This document shows positions 25,358 to 34,152 of a stretch of 64,000 bases of DNA, piece after piece. The stretch comes from Bacteroides sp. (GTDB lineage: Bacteria; Bacteroidota; Bacteroidia; Bacteroidales; Muribaculaceae): positions 1-64,000 of the forward strand of contig JAAVEO010000015.1 of NCBI GenBank assembly GCA_014801225.1, in the 5' to 3' direction. The notes under the pieces are model-generated. The model was not told the origin of the DNA, did not search any database, and saw only the letters and a program-made list of their open reading frames with translations. How positions within the stretch are numbered: position 1 is the stretch's first letter; the number at the start of each line of letters is the position of its first letter. The translations under genes were made by a program, and so were the position numbers.

Positions 25358-26434
25358 TTAATTTTTGCCCAATATTTTGAGTAGCGAGCCGGTAGGACAT
25401 ACAAATCGACAGAAAGGACGTTGTACGAATACTGACAGAACGAGGAAAATTGCCGCTACAACGATTACCGCCGCGGATGCACTCTTCACGATAAAGGCTG
25501 TAAAGATCTCATAGTCAATCCAGCCTGTTCCCCATCCGGCAAACAGAAATACTATGAGCACGACCCATAATGCATAACGGAAATTATCCAGAAATTTCAA
25601 TCCTTTCGTACTGATATGAATCTTCTTTTTCGTCACCTTTCCGCATAGTTCCTGAAGAGAACCGTAAGGACACATCCAATTACAGTAGTGGTTGTCATGT
25701 CCGAAGATAGGGTAGAGGAGTGCCACGATTAGGAGCAATATGGTGCTCAATGCTGCTACTCCATAACCATTGACAAAGAAACCGATCATCATGGCGTAAT
25801 CCACAAAAGTTCCACCCCAGAAACCGAGTACGGCTACATTCACCACTTCTTGTATCGTACGGTATGTCTTGTTTTTTATAAATAATGGTAATATCGCTCC
25901 GGAAAGAATCGCGAGAAGTACAACTATAGTCTTCACTGCTAAGGAATCCTCTTTATTTCCGGTAGCTACAGTGCCACCATACTCTGCGACGTATGCATTG
26001 CATCCTGCCTTTACATTGGCAATCACCGCTTTTGAAGAGAAAGTTGCGCCGCTCACGGCATCTACTTCCATAGAAGCTGCCTTTTCTGCTGACACTCCCT
26101 TCCAATTATCATATAATCTATCCTTCTCCAGACGCTTGAAGAAGCCGGGAGTTTCCTCGTTGGGCAGCGGTGTCACCGAATCCACTACACCATTTGTGAT
26201 ATAAATGTCAAGCGGTGTGGTTCCGGCATATCCCGCTATATCTTTCCCTAAAACAGTGGTGTTTACTTTGACACTGCCGTTCGCAAGTTGGGAGATAGCA
26301 GGATCTTCTGTGTTTGAGGTCATTTTATGCCCCATTAACTTTCCTCCCGTCACCAGCGCCAAAGAGGCCAGGAGGATGAATACCGTCAGCAGCCCTATCA
26401 CGTGCGCTGTCACCTTTTCGTGTTTTTGTTTCAT
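25358..26434 (-). CDS. FMN-binding polyferredoxin membrane protein, NosR/NapH-like
   Basis: The 358-residue protein has an N-terminal membrane segment (about 11-30) and an extracytoplasmic FMN-binding domain (about 50-150). The latter contains the flavin-transfer motif DAVSGAT; Thr131 would be the covalent FMN site made by ApbE. About four more membrane segments follow, with two cysteine clusters, CNWMCPYGSL (C251, C255, plus C264) and CRFVCPTGSL (C342, C346). These resemble the CxxxCP motifs of NosR/NapH-type proteins. Such proteins move electrons across the membrane to extracytoplasmic reductases. Its neighbour, a tethered nitroreductase, is the obvious candidate acceptor (inference). Confidence 0.85.
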   Translation of the reverse strand: MKQKHEKVTAHVIGLLTVFILLASLALVTGGKLMGHKMTSNTEDPAISQLANGSVKVNTTVLGKDIAGYAGTTPLDIYITNGVVDSVTPLPNEETPGFFKRLEKDRLYDNWKGVSAEKAASMEVDAVSGATFSSKAVIANVKAGCNAYVAEYGGTVATGNKEDSLAVKTIVVLLAILSGAILPLFIKNKTYRTIQEVVNVAVLGFWGGTFVDYAMMIGFFVNGYGVAALSTILLLIVALLYPIFGHDNHYCNWMCPYGSLQELCGKVTKKKIHISTKGLKFLDNFRYALWVVLIVFLFAGWGTGWIDYEIFTAFIVKSASAAVIVVAAIFLVLSVFVQRPFCRFVCPTGSLLKILGKN

Positions 26435-26452
26435 AATATGGAATAGTTTTGA

Positions 26453-27601
26453 TTACATAGCTAATTGTACGATTACGCTGTCAGCGATCATTATTCCCTC
26501 ATCGGTCAGAAATATATTTCCATCTTTCTCGCGAAGCAGGCCTCTCTCTATTTCTTTACGGGCATTACGCCGGAGTATTTCCCCGGATTCTTCACCCCAA
26601 AGATTGTCATATTCCGCCAACGTAATTCCTTCTGCCATTCTCATCCGAGTGAGTATATACTCTTCCCTTAATTCCTCTTCTGTGAGAATTTCCTCTTTAT
26701 ATATTGGTGTCTCGACATCTTTGGCTGCATAATGTCTGAGATACCCTTTCAGGTCCGGGACATTCCATCGTCTTGCTTTTTCGCCGTCATAACTATGAGC
26801 CGATGGACCTAATCCTAAATAGGGAATACCTTTCCAATAAGAAGTATTATGGCGTGAATACATCTCCGGCCGGGCATAATTGGATATCTCATATCGTTCA
26901 TATCCCGCACCACGCAATTTTTCTGTGAGGAATTCAAACATTCGTTCAGCATCCTCTTCGGGTGTCGCTTTCAGCCTCCCGGTCTCCCTGAGTGCTGTCA
27001 GGGGTGTGCCCTGTTCATACATTAAGCTGTAAGCCGAGATATGTGCCGGACAGAGATCTATCATCTTTTCTACTGTTTTTTGCCAGCTTTCAATAGTCTG
27101 TCCGGGAAGTCCGAAGATTAAATCGGTAGAAACATTCGAGAAATTTTCTTTCAACAAAAGGATAGCGTCCTCTGCCTGCGTTGCAGAGTGGAGTCGTCCC
27201 ACAGCTTTGAGTTCGTCATTATTAAAACTCTGCACTCCAAGACTCACACGGTTCACACCCTCCGCTTTCCAAACATTGATTCGCTCCTCGTCAATATCGT
27301 CGGGATTGGCTTCAATTGTGAATTCATCCGGAGATAGACTCGGAAAAAACTCCTTCAATCCTTGCATAAGTCTCAGGAAATGCTCCGTTGGAATAAGCGA
27401 GGGTGTACCTCCTCCGATATATAATGTAGAGGGAGAGGAGGGGAGTTCCTCTCTCCGGACACTTGCCTCTGAAAGAATGGCCTTTATATAAGCATCCCAA
27501 TCGGCTATTTTATCACCTGCGCTGAAGAAGTCGCAGTAGAGACATTTTCGATGGCAAAACGGGATGTGAACATATAAGCCACATTTTTTATTTCTGTTCA
27601 T
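26453..27601 (-). CDS. hemW: Radical SAM protein HemW
   Basis: HemW-type proteins are radical SAM enzymes related to oxygen-independent coproporphyrinogen III oxidase and are thought to be heme chaperones. The 382-residue sequence begins with the expected HIPFCHRKCLYCDFFS, giving the CX3CX2C [4Fe-4S] motif. GGGTPSLI, NPDDID and SLGVQSFN follow. The HemW C-terminal domain lies after residue ~230 (RHNTSYWKGIPYLGLGPSAHSY). True HemN has an extra cysteine that this family lacks. A consensus -7 box ends only five bases before the ATG, so the mRNA may be nearly leaderless. The gene leads the set containing the FMN-binding protein and nitroreductase. Confidence 0.93.
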   Translation of the reverse strand: MNRNKKCGLYVHIPFCHRKCLYCDFFSAGDKIADWDAYIKAILSEASVRREELPSSPSTLYIGGGTPSLIPTEHFLRLMQGLKEFFPSLSPDEFTIEANPDDIDEERINVWKAEGVNRVSLGVQSFNNDELKAVGRLHSATQAEDAILLLKENFSNVSTDLIFGLPGQTIESWQKTVEKMIDLCPAHISAYSLMYEQGTPLTALRETGRLKATPEEDAERMFEFLTEKLRGAGYERYEISNYARPEMYSRHNTSYWKGIPYLGLGPSAHSYDGEKARRWNVPDLKGYLRHYAAKDVETPIYKEEILTEEELREEYILTRMRMAEGITLAEYDNLWGEESGEILRRNARKEIERGLLREKDGNIFLTDEGIMIADSVIVQLAM

Positions 27602-27605
27602 ACCA

Positions 27606-27613
27606 CAAAATTA
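27606..27613 (-). promoter_or_regulatory. -7 box immediately upstream of hemW
   Basis: Read on the minus strand, 27613-27606 is TAATTTTG. The hemW ATG begins at 27601, at or within a base or two of the expected transcription start. Confidence 0.5.
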
Positions 27614-27879
27614 ATCAATTTGCTCGACTAAACGTTGTGATACCGGTAAAATACCTATATGTAGGTAGCAAATTTCTTTTTTATGTTTGATAACATATTT
27701 TTTTATTTGTATTTTCTCAAAAATTATTCCTAAATTGCAACCGATTTCAAAAAGAAAGCTTTTAGGTCTACTTTGAAAGCATCCCGTTGAAGTCAAGTTG
27801 ACAATGCTTTACAGATAAGCTTGCTTCAAAGGCTGATTGAGAGAGAAAATTTGAATACTAATACCAAAAACTTATCTCT

Positions 27880-30036
27880 ATGAAGGTATATAAGACGAAC
27901 GAAATCAAAAACATTGCCCTGATGGGATCCAAGGGCGCCGGGAAAACCACACTGGTAGAGTCGATGCTCTTCGAGTGTGGAGTTATAAAACGCAGAGGTT
28001 CTGTAGATGCCGGTAATACCGTGTCCGACTATTTCCCTGTCGAGAAGGAGTATGGCTACTCCGTGTTCGCCACTGTCTTCAATGCCGAATTCAATGGCAA
28101 GAAGCTTAACGTGGTGGATTGCCCGGGAGCCGATGATTTTGTAGGCAATTCTTATACTGCCCTCGGAGTCTGCGACACTTCCGTGCTCGTGGTAAACGCT
28201 CAGAATGGGGTGGAGGTAGGTACTAACAATGCTTTCCGCGTCACGGCTGCTCTCAAGAAACCTGTAATCTTCGCCCTCAATCAGCTCGACGGCGAAAAGG
28301 CCGACTTTGATAATGTGCTTGAGCAGATGCGTGACACTTACGGCCCTAAACTCACCGTCATACAGTATCCCTTGGAGACCGGTCCCGGATTCCATTCCAT
28401 GATAGATGTCCTCCTCATGAAGAAATATGAATGGGGACCTGATGGTGGCACTCCCGTAATAAGCGAGATTCCGGCCGATCAGATGGATCGTGCCAATGAG
28501 CTTCATAATGCCCTTGTGGAGGCTGCTGCCGAGAACGACGAGACTCTCATGGATAAATATTTCGAGCAAGGTCATCTCACAGAAGACGAAATGCGCGAAG
28601 GTATCCGTAAAGGCCTTGTCGACCGTTCTATCTTCCCCCTTTTCGTGGTCAGTGCGCAGAAGGATATGGGCGTGCGTCGCATGATGGAATTCCTCGGAAA
28701 TGTTTGCCCCTTCGTCAGCGATATGCCCGCCCCCGAGACAGTCAACGGTCTCCCCGTGGCTCCTGATGCGGAAGGTCCTCTTTCGGTGTTCGTATTCAAG
28801 ACTTCTGTTGAGCCGCATATCGGCGAGGTGTCATATTTCAAAGTCATGAGCGGCACTCTCAAGGCCGGTGATGATCTTGAGAATGTAAGCCGTGGAGGTC
28901 GTGAACGTCTCGCTCAGATTTTCACTGTTTGTGGCCAGATTCGTACTGCCGCCGATACTCTCGTCGCAGGTGATATCGGTGCTGCTGTCAAACTGAAGGA
29001 TGTGCGCACCGGCAACACTCTTGATGAGAAAGGATGCGAATATCAGTTTGATTTTATTAAGTATCCGGCCCCTAAATTCGTTCGTGCCATACGTCCTGTC
29101 ACAGAGAGTGATGCCGAGAAACTCGCCGGTATTCTCACCAGAATGCATGAGGAAGATCCCACTTGGGTGATTGAACAGAGCAAGGAACTTAAGCAGACTC
29201 TCGTGAAAGGTCAAGGCGAATTCCATCTCCGTACACTCAAATGGCGTATTGAGAATAACGATAAACTCCCCGTGGAGTTCTCCGAGCAAAAAATTCCTTA
29301 TCGCGAGACAATCACGAAGGCAGCTCGTGCCGACTATCGCCATAAAAAGCAGAGTGGCGGTTCCGGTCAGTTTGGCGAGGTACATCTGATTGTAGAGCCC
29401 TATACAGAGGGGATGCCCGAACCGGATACCTACAAATTCGGTAATCAAGAGTATAAACTCAATGTCCGCGACAAACAGGAGATTCCACTCGAATGGGGTG
29501 GTAAGCTCATAGTCTACAATTGTATAGTAGGCGGAGCGATTGATGCCAGATTCATCCCTGCCATCGTCAAAGGTCTAATGGATCGCATGGAACAAGGTCC
29601 TCTCACAGGCTCTTATGCTCGTGATGTTCGTGTGATGATCTATGATGGTAAGATGCACCCCGTAGATTCTAATGAAATCTCTTTCCGTCTTGCCGGACGT
29701 CATGCTTTCTCCCAGGCATTCCGCGAAGCAAATCCGAAGATTCTCGAGCCCGTATACGATGTGGAGGTACTTACTCCCGCAGATTCTATGGGCGACGTGA
29801 TGAGTGACCTTCAGGGACGCCGAGGTCTTATTATGGGAATGGCTTCGGAGAATGGAATTGAGAAGATTAATGCAAAGGTGCCTCTCAAGGAGATGTCCAC
29901 TTACTCCACATCTCTAAGCTCCATCACAGGCGGCCGCTCTTCCTTCTCCATGAAATTCTCTGACTACGAGCTCGTTCCCTCCGATGTGCAGGATAGACTG
30001 CTTAAAGACTATGCTGCTACTCAAGAAGAAGAATGA
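27880..30036 (+). CDS. EF-G paralogue (EF-G2 type) with altered GTPase residues
   Basis: This 718-residue protein has the five-domain EF-G layout. The G domain keeps a P-loop (GSKGAGKT, residues 16-23) but departs from canonical EF-G elsewhere. G3 reads DCPGADD (residues 80-86), so the catalytic His of DTPGH is Ala84. G4 is NQLD (134-137) instead of NKxD. The RGITI switch is replaced by KEYGYSVFA. Domain IV (YRETITKAARADYRHKKQSGGSGQFGEV) and domain V (PADSMGDVMSDLQGRRG) are well preserved. It therefore fits the Bacteroidetes EF-G2 group, described as a translocation factor lacking GTPase activity and important under starvation. It is distinct from the str-operon EF-G. Confidence 0.9.
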   Translation: MKVYKTNEIKNIALMGSKGAGKTTLVESMLFECGVIKRRGSVDAGNTVSDYFPVEKEYGYSVFATVFNAEFNGKKLNVVDCPGADDFVGNSYTALGVCDTSVLVVNAQNGVEVGTNNAFRVTAALKKPVIFALNQLDGEKADFDNVLEQMRDTYGPKLTVIQYPLETGPGFHSMIDVLLMKKYEWGPDGGTPVISEIPADQMDRANELHNALVEAAAENDETLMDKYFEQGHLTEDEMREGIRKGLVDRSIFPLFVVSAQKDMGVRRMMEFLGNVCPFVSDMPAPETVNGLPVAPDAEGPLSVFVFKTSVEPHIGEVSYFKVMSGTLKAGDDLENVSRGGRERLAQIFTVCGQIRTAADTLVAGDIGAAVKLKDVRTGNTLDEKGCEYQFDFIKYPAPKFVRAIRPVTESDAEKLAGILTRMHEEDPTWVIEQSKELKQTLVKGQGEFHLRTLKWRIENNDKLPVEFSEQKIPYRETITKAARADYRHKKQSGGSGQFGEVHLIVEPYTEGMPEPDTYKFGNQEYKLNVRDKQEIPLEWGGKLIVYNCIVGGAIDARFIPAIVKGLMDRMEQGPLTGSYARDVRVMIYDGKMHPVDSNEISFRLAGRHAFSQAFREANPKILEPVYDVEVLTPADSMGDVMSDLQGRRGLIMGMASENGIEKINAKVPLKEMSTYSTSLSSITGGRSSFSMKFSDYELVPSDVQDRLLKDYAATQEEE

Positions 30037-30102
30037 TTTGAATGATTCCGGGAATTCCGGCGGGTCTTGACAGGACTTCCGCCCCTTTGATTCCCAAACC
30101 CT

Positions 30103-30140
30103 AAGACGGCGCGAACGGTCATCACCGCTCACGCCGTCTT
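30103..30140 (+). terminator. Terminator after the EF-G2 gene
   Basis: Bases 30103-30119 pair with 30124-30140 (17 positions, three mismatches or wobbles). A weak T-rich tail follows (TCGTTATTCTC). Confidence 0.65.
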
Positions 30141-30264
30141 TCGTTATTCTCTTAATTGTAACCCCCTTGAATATTTTATGATAGGTTTTTTCGTTGAAAA
30201 TAATTTTATACAGTCGCTATCGATAATATTTATTAAATGTAATGGATATTATGAAAATTCTTGC

Positions 30265-30341
30265 TAATTTTGTGAGCAATAATAAATTTATAGTCCGGCA
30301 CTACCGACATGGATAATATTTTTATCAATCTTTTCCCGGAC
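30265..30341 (+). promoter_or_regulatory. glnN -7 box and structured leader
   Basis: TAATTTTG at 30265-30272 fits the -7 consensus. The ~95-base leader contains GTCCGG (30293-30298) complementary to CCGGAC (30336-30341). These enclose an inner GATAA-TATTT-TTATC hairpin (30312-30326). A closed stem with an internal arm just upstream of a nitrogen-assimilation gene could be regulatory, but I recognise no known riboswitch. The rest of the 30037-30371 gap shows only the upstream terminator. Confidence 0.45.
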
Positions 30342-30371
30342 ACGACACTACAGGTAAAAAGGTAAAACTTT

Positions 30372-32561
30372 ATGTCAGATCTTAGATTCAAAAGCGTAGA
30401 GGAGGCCTCCTCACGCAAAGCTGTGAAGGTGCAGATTCCTGAAGAGCGAGTGGAAAAATACTATGCCAAGCAGGTATTCAATCGCCAGAAAATGTTTGAA
30501 TATCTTCCCAAAGAGACTTTCGAGGTGCTGGTGGAGGCTATTGACAACAAGCGTCCTCTACCTCGCGAAGTGGCCGACAGTGTTGCCGAAGGTATGAAGC
30601 GTTGGGCAATCGACTGTGGTGCCCGCCACTACACTCACTGGTTTCATCCCCTCACGGACGGTACGGCAGAGAAACACGATGCCTTCGTGGAACACGATGG
30701 CAAAGGTGGTATGGTTGAGAAATTCTCCGGCAAACTCCTCGTGCAGCAGGAGCCCGATGCCTCTTCATTCCCCAATGGCGGTATCCGCAACACATTCGAA
30801 GCTCGTGGCTATTCCGCTTGGGATATCTCTTCCCCCGCATTCATAGTTGACAATACGCTTTGTATCCCCACCATATTTATCTCCTACACCGGGGAGAGCC
30901 TCGACTACAAGACTCCTCTCCTGAAGGCTCTCAACTCGGTTGATAAGGCTGCTTCTCGCGTGGCTCGCTTTTTCGATCCGGAAGTGCGCCATGTCAATAG
31001 TTATCTCGGTTGGGAGCAGGAATACTTCCTTGTGGATGAAGCGCTTTATGCCGCACGCCCCGACCTTGTGATGACCGGACGCACTCTTATGGGCCATGAT
31101 TCCGCCAAGAATCAGCAGTTGGAAGACCACTACTTCGGTGCGATACCAAGTAGAGTGGAGGCGTTTATGCTTGATCTTGAAATTGAGTGCCACAAACTCG
31201 GTATACCTGCCAAAACACGCCATAACGAGGTGGCTCCCAACCAGTTTGAGCTTGCTCCTATATTTGAGGAGACTAATCTCGCCAATGACCATAATCTACT
31301 CCTGATGTCAGTAATGGCTGAAGTGGCACGTCGTCACAACTTCCGCGTGCTTCTTCATGAGAAACCATTCGCAGGTATCAACGGTAGTGGTAAGCATAAC
31401 AATTGGAGCCTTGGCACAGATAAAGGTGTTCTCCTTTTTGCACCGGGAAAGACTCCTCGTCAGAATCTCCAGTTCGTGGCTTTCGTTGCCAATGTTATGG
31501 CTGCCGTGCATCGCCACAATGCTCTCCTCAAGGCTTCCATCATGAATGCCACCAACGCTCATCGTCTCGGTGCCAATGAGGCTCCTCCGGCTATCATCTC
31601 CATGTTCCTCGGTTCGCAACTCTCTTCTCTTCTTGATGAGATCGAAAATGAGACTTCCGATGAGAACATCGAACTCGCCGGAAAGGAGAAGATGCACCTT
31701 GATGTCACTCAGATTCCCGAACTCCTCATTGATAATACCGACCGCAACCGCACCAGCCCATTCGCCTTCACCGGTAACCGTTTCGAATATCGTGCCGTTG
31801 GTTCTTCCGCCAATTGTGCCTCTGCCATGATTGCGCTCAACGCCTGCGTAGCCGACCAGCTCAATATGTTTGCCGATGCTGTGGAAGCTCGCATGGAGAA
31901 AGGTGAGTCTATGGAGCGTGCCGTATTCAAGGAAGTAAAGAAGCTTATCAAGCAGAGCCGTGCTATTCAGTTTGACGGCAATGGCTATAGCGACGAATGG
32001 AAAGAGGAGGCCGCACGTCGCGGACTTGACACCGAGACCTCTGCTCCCGTAATGTATGACGCTTACCTCCGTCCCGAGAGCGTAGAGATGTTTACACGTA
32101 CCGGAATCTTCACACGCAAGGAGATCGAAGCCCGCAACGAAGTGAAATGGGAAATGTACTCCAAGAAGATCCAGATTGAATCTCGCGTACTCGGCGACCT
32201 TGCCATCAACCATATTCTTCCTGCCGCCATACGTTATCAGAATCTTCTGCTCGACAATGTCTTCAAAGTGTCGCAGCTCTTCAAGGGAGAGAGTGCCGAG
32301 ACAATCGCCGCTCTCGACAGAGCACAGATTGAAGACATGGCCCGCCGCATGCAGGCTATAAAGGCAGGTGTCGACAAGATGGTGCAAGCCCGTCACGTAG
32401 CCAACCGAATGTCCGACGAGCGAAGCAAAGCCGTGGCCTACCATGACAACGTTGCTCCCCTTATGGAGAATATCCGCGAGAATATCGATGCTCTCGAGCT
32501 CATGGTCGATAATGAAATCTGGCCTCTCCCGAAATACCGCGAACTCCTCTTTATCCGCTGA
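30372..32561 (+). CDS. glnN: Glutamine synthetase type III
   Basis: GSIII makes glutamine from glutamate, ammonia and ATP in the cytosol and is the common form in Bacteroides-type bacteria. The 729-residue length is right for GSIII, far longer than GSI or GSII. Recognisable parts are the N-terminal GSIII region with YLPKETFEVLVEAI and GMKRWAIDCGARHYTHWFHP. Catalytic-domain motifs are SYLGWEQEYFLVDE, PAKTRHNEVAPNQFELAP, GINGSGKHNNWSLGTD (ATP/metal site) and NRTSPFAFTGNRFEYRAVGSS. The C-terminal ~180 residues are helical. It is monocistronic, with its own promoter and terminator. Confidence 0.97.
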   Translation: MSDLRFKSVEEASSRKAVKVQIPEERVEKYYAKQVFNRQKMFEYLPKETFEVLVEAIDNKRPLPREVADSVAEGMKRWAIDCGARHYTHWFHPLTDGTAEKHDAFVEHDGKGGMVEKFSGKLLVQQEPDASSFPNGGIRNTFEARGYSAWDISSPAFIVDNTLCIPTIFISYTGESLDYKTPLLKALNSVDKAASRVARFFDPEVRHVNSYLGWEQEYFLVDEALYAARPDLVMTGRTLMGHDSAKNQQLEDHYFGAIPSRVEAFMLDLEIECHKLGIPAKTRHNEVAPNQFELAPIFEETNLANDHNLLLMSVMAEVARRHNFRVLLHEKPFAGINGSGKHNNWSLGTDKGVLLFAPGKTPRQNLQFVAFVANVMAAVHRHNALLKASIMNATNAHRLGANEAPPAIISMFLGSQLSSLLDEIENETSDENIELAGKEKMHLDVTQIPELLIDNTDRNRTSPFAFTGNRFEYRAVGSSANCASAMIALNACVADQLNMFADAVEARMEKGESMERAVFKEVKKLIKQSRAIQFDGNGYSDEWKEEAARRGLDTETSAPVMYDAYLRPESVEMFTRTGIFTRKEIEARNEVKWEMYSKKIQIESRVLGDLAINHILPAAIRYQNLLLDNVFKVSQLFKGESAETIAALDRAQIEDMARRMQAIKAGVDKMVQARHVANRMSDERSKAVAYHDNVAPLMENIRENIDALELMVDNEIWPLPKYRELLFIR

Positions 32562-32586
32562 TCCCATAAGCTGAAAATACATAATG

Positions 32587-32631
32587 AAGCATCCCGTTCT
32601 TCTGCCTGTGCGGCGGAGAAACGGGATGCTT
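32587..32631 (+). terminator. Terminator of glnN
   Basis: AAGCATCCCGTT starting at 32587 pairs with AACGGGATGCTT ending at 32631. Pairing continues with a few mismatches to the loop (about 20 bp in all). TTTGATT follows. Confidence 0.85.
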
Positions 32632-32798
32632 TTGATTATCTCCTCAATATTCTATATCATTCACGTGATGAAATATCTTGTTGTGTTGGGGGAGGCATTT
32701 ACCTTTTATCTTTTTCCCACATTTATGTATATAAAACTTATTTGCAAACAGGCGAAAGTTTTTCTATGCGGATTCGATCCATTTTGCAAATTTTTTAC

Positions 32799-32927
32799 TA
32801 ACTTTGTGCAATGGCGGAGGCTTCTTCCGAACTTCCGCAATATTGCACATGAAAAGCGCCCCGCCTCTCTCCCGAAAATAGAAACATTTCAGAATATGGG
32901 TACTTACAAATAAATACCCTAACTTTG
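32799..32927 (+). promoter_or_regulatory. Two -7 boxes and a hairpin upstream of the Ter cluster
   Basis: TAACTTTG occurs at 32799-32806 and again at 32920-32927, both matching TAnnTTTG. The second is 39 bases before the first terD start. Between them GTGCAAT (32806-32812) is complementary to ATTGCAC (near 32845), with GCGGAGG and CTTCCGC inside. A transcript from the first box would therefore carry a 5' stem-loop. The 32632-32798 stretch is AT-rich with nothing recognisable. Confidence 0.5.
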
Positions 32928-32966
32928 CATTCAAAGAACAACAAATATTCCTTAAAACAAAATATT

Positions 32967-33527
32967 ATGGCAATCAACCTTCAGAAAGGACAGCGTATTG
33001 AGATCGGCCTTCAGAAAGTCGGTGTAGGTCTCGGCTGGGATCCCAATACAAGCACCGGTTACGACTTCGACCTTGATGCCTCCGCATTCATGCTCGGCGA
33101 CAACAAGAAGCTCCCTCTCGATGAGTTCTTCGTATTTTACAATAATCAAATATCTCCCGATAAGGCTGTGGAATCCTCCGGCGACGACCTTACCGGCGGC
33201 AACAGCGATGGTGGCGATGACGAGACAATCACCGTTGACCTCTCCAAAGTAGACCCCCGCATCAAGGAGATTATTTTCACTGTCACAATACACGAAGCCG
33301 AGCAGCGTCGTCAGAACTTCGGGCAGGTGCACAACTCTTACATCCGCATCTACAACGCCATCACCAACGAGGAGATAGCGAAATACGATCTTGATGAAGA
33401 CTTCTCCATCGAGACAGCCGTAGAGTTCGGACGCCTCTACCTCCGCAACGGTGAATGGAAATTCGAAGCCATGGGCAACGGCTACAAAGGTGGCCTCCAG
33501 TTCTTTGTAGACAAATATGTAGGCTGA
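32967..33527 (+). CDS. TerD-family protein, copy 1
   Basis: TerD proteins are cytosolic beta-sandwich proteins that bind calcium and occur in tellurite-resistance and general stress systems. I start at 32967 (MAINLQKGQRIEI, 186 residues). The sequence shows GLGWDPN and the Ca-binding stretch DFDLDASAFML. An acidic loop SSGDDLTGGNSDGGDDE and the C-terminal DLDEDFSIETAVEFGRLY plus NGEWKFEAMG follow. It opens the twelve-gene cluster. terD copy 2 follows after 46 bases and is clearly a paralogue. Confidence 0.95.
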   Translation: MAINLQKGQRIEIGLQKVGVGLGWDPNTSTGYDFDLDASAFMLGDNKKLPLDEFFVFYNNQISPDKAVESSGDDLTGGNSDGGDDETITVDLSKVDPRIKEIIFTVTIHEAEQRRQNFGQVHNSYIRIYNAITNEEIAKYDLDEDFSIETAVEFGRLYLRNGEWKFEAMGNGYKGGLQFFVDKYVG

Positions 33528-33573
33528 TCAACCCTCGCTGAATAAAAAAACATTTTAACCGCTGATTATTATT

Positions 33574-34128
33574 ATGGCAATCAATCTGGAAAAAGGACAG
33601 AGAGTGGCAGTCGAACTGCCCAAGTTCACTATCGGACTCGGTTGGGACACCAACCAGTCAAGCACCGGCGAAGACTTCGACCTCGACGCTTCCGCTTTCA
33701 TCCTCGGTGAAAACGGTAAGATTCTGGAAGACGAGTATTTCGTATTCTATAACAATCTGCAATCTCCGGATGGAGCAGTGGAGCATACCGGCGACAACCT
33801 TACCGGAGAAGGAGAGGGTGACGACGAGAGTATCAAAATCGACCTCTCCAAAATCGATCCTCGTGCCACAGCTATCAACTTCGTGGTTACAATCCACAAA
33901 GCTGACGAGCGCCGCCAGAACTTCGGACAGGTGCGCAACGCTTTTATCCGCATCTACAATTCCGACACCGGTGAAGAGATACTCCGCTACGACCTTGATG
34001 AGGACTTCTCAATCGAAACAGCTGTGGAATTCGGACGTCTCTACAAGCGTAATGGCGAATGGAAATTCGAAGCCATAGGCACCGGTCAGAAAGCCGGCCT
34101 CGCCGAATATCTCAACAAATACAATTAA
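33574..34128 (+). CDS. TerD-family protein, copy 2
   Basis: This 184-residue paralogue of the preceding gene has the same order of motifs. These are GLGWDTNQSSTGEDFDLDASAF, the acidic loop EHTGDNLTGEGEGDDE, RRQNFGQVRNAFIRIYN and the near-identical C-terminal NGEWKFEAIG. The two proteins probably arose by tandem duplication and may form mixed assemblies. The Asp residues expected to bind Ca2+ are present in both. It is followed at 24 bases by a more divergent TerD. Confidence 0.95.
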   Translation: MAINLEKGQRVAVELPKFTIGLGWDTNQSSTGEDFDLDASAFILGENGKILEDEYFVFYNNLQSPDGAVEHTGDNLTGEGEGDDESIKIDLSKIDPRATAINFVVTIHKADERRQNFGQVRNAFIRIYNSDTGEEILRYDLDEDFSIETAVEFGRLYKRNGEWKFEAIGTGQKAGLAEYLNKYN

Positions 34129-34152
34129 TCATCCCTCAAAATCTGAAATATC

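Noticed and set aside
31308-32582. 424-codon open frame on the minus strand
   Set aside because: It is antisense to glnN, has no family features, and reads through the glnN terminator region.
32584-32913. 109-codon frame after glnN
   Set aside because: It starts inside the glnN terminator hairpin and covers the promoter and hairpin of the Ter cluster. Its composition is AT-rich and non-coding.
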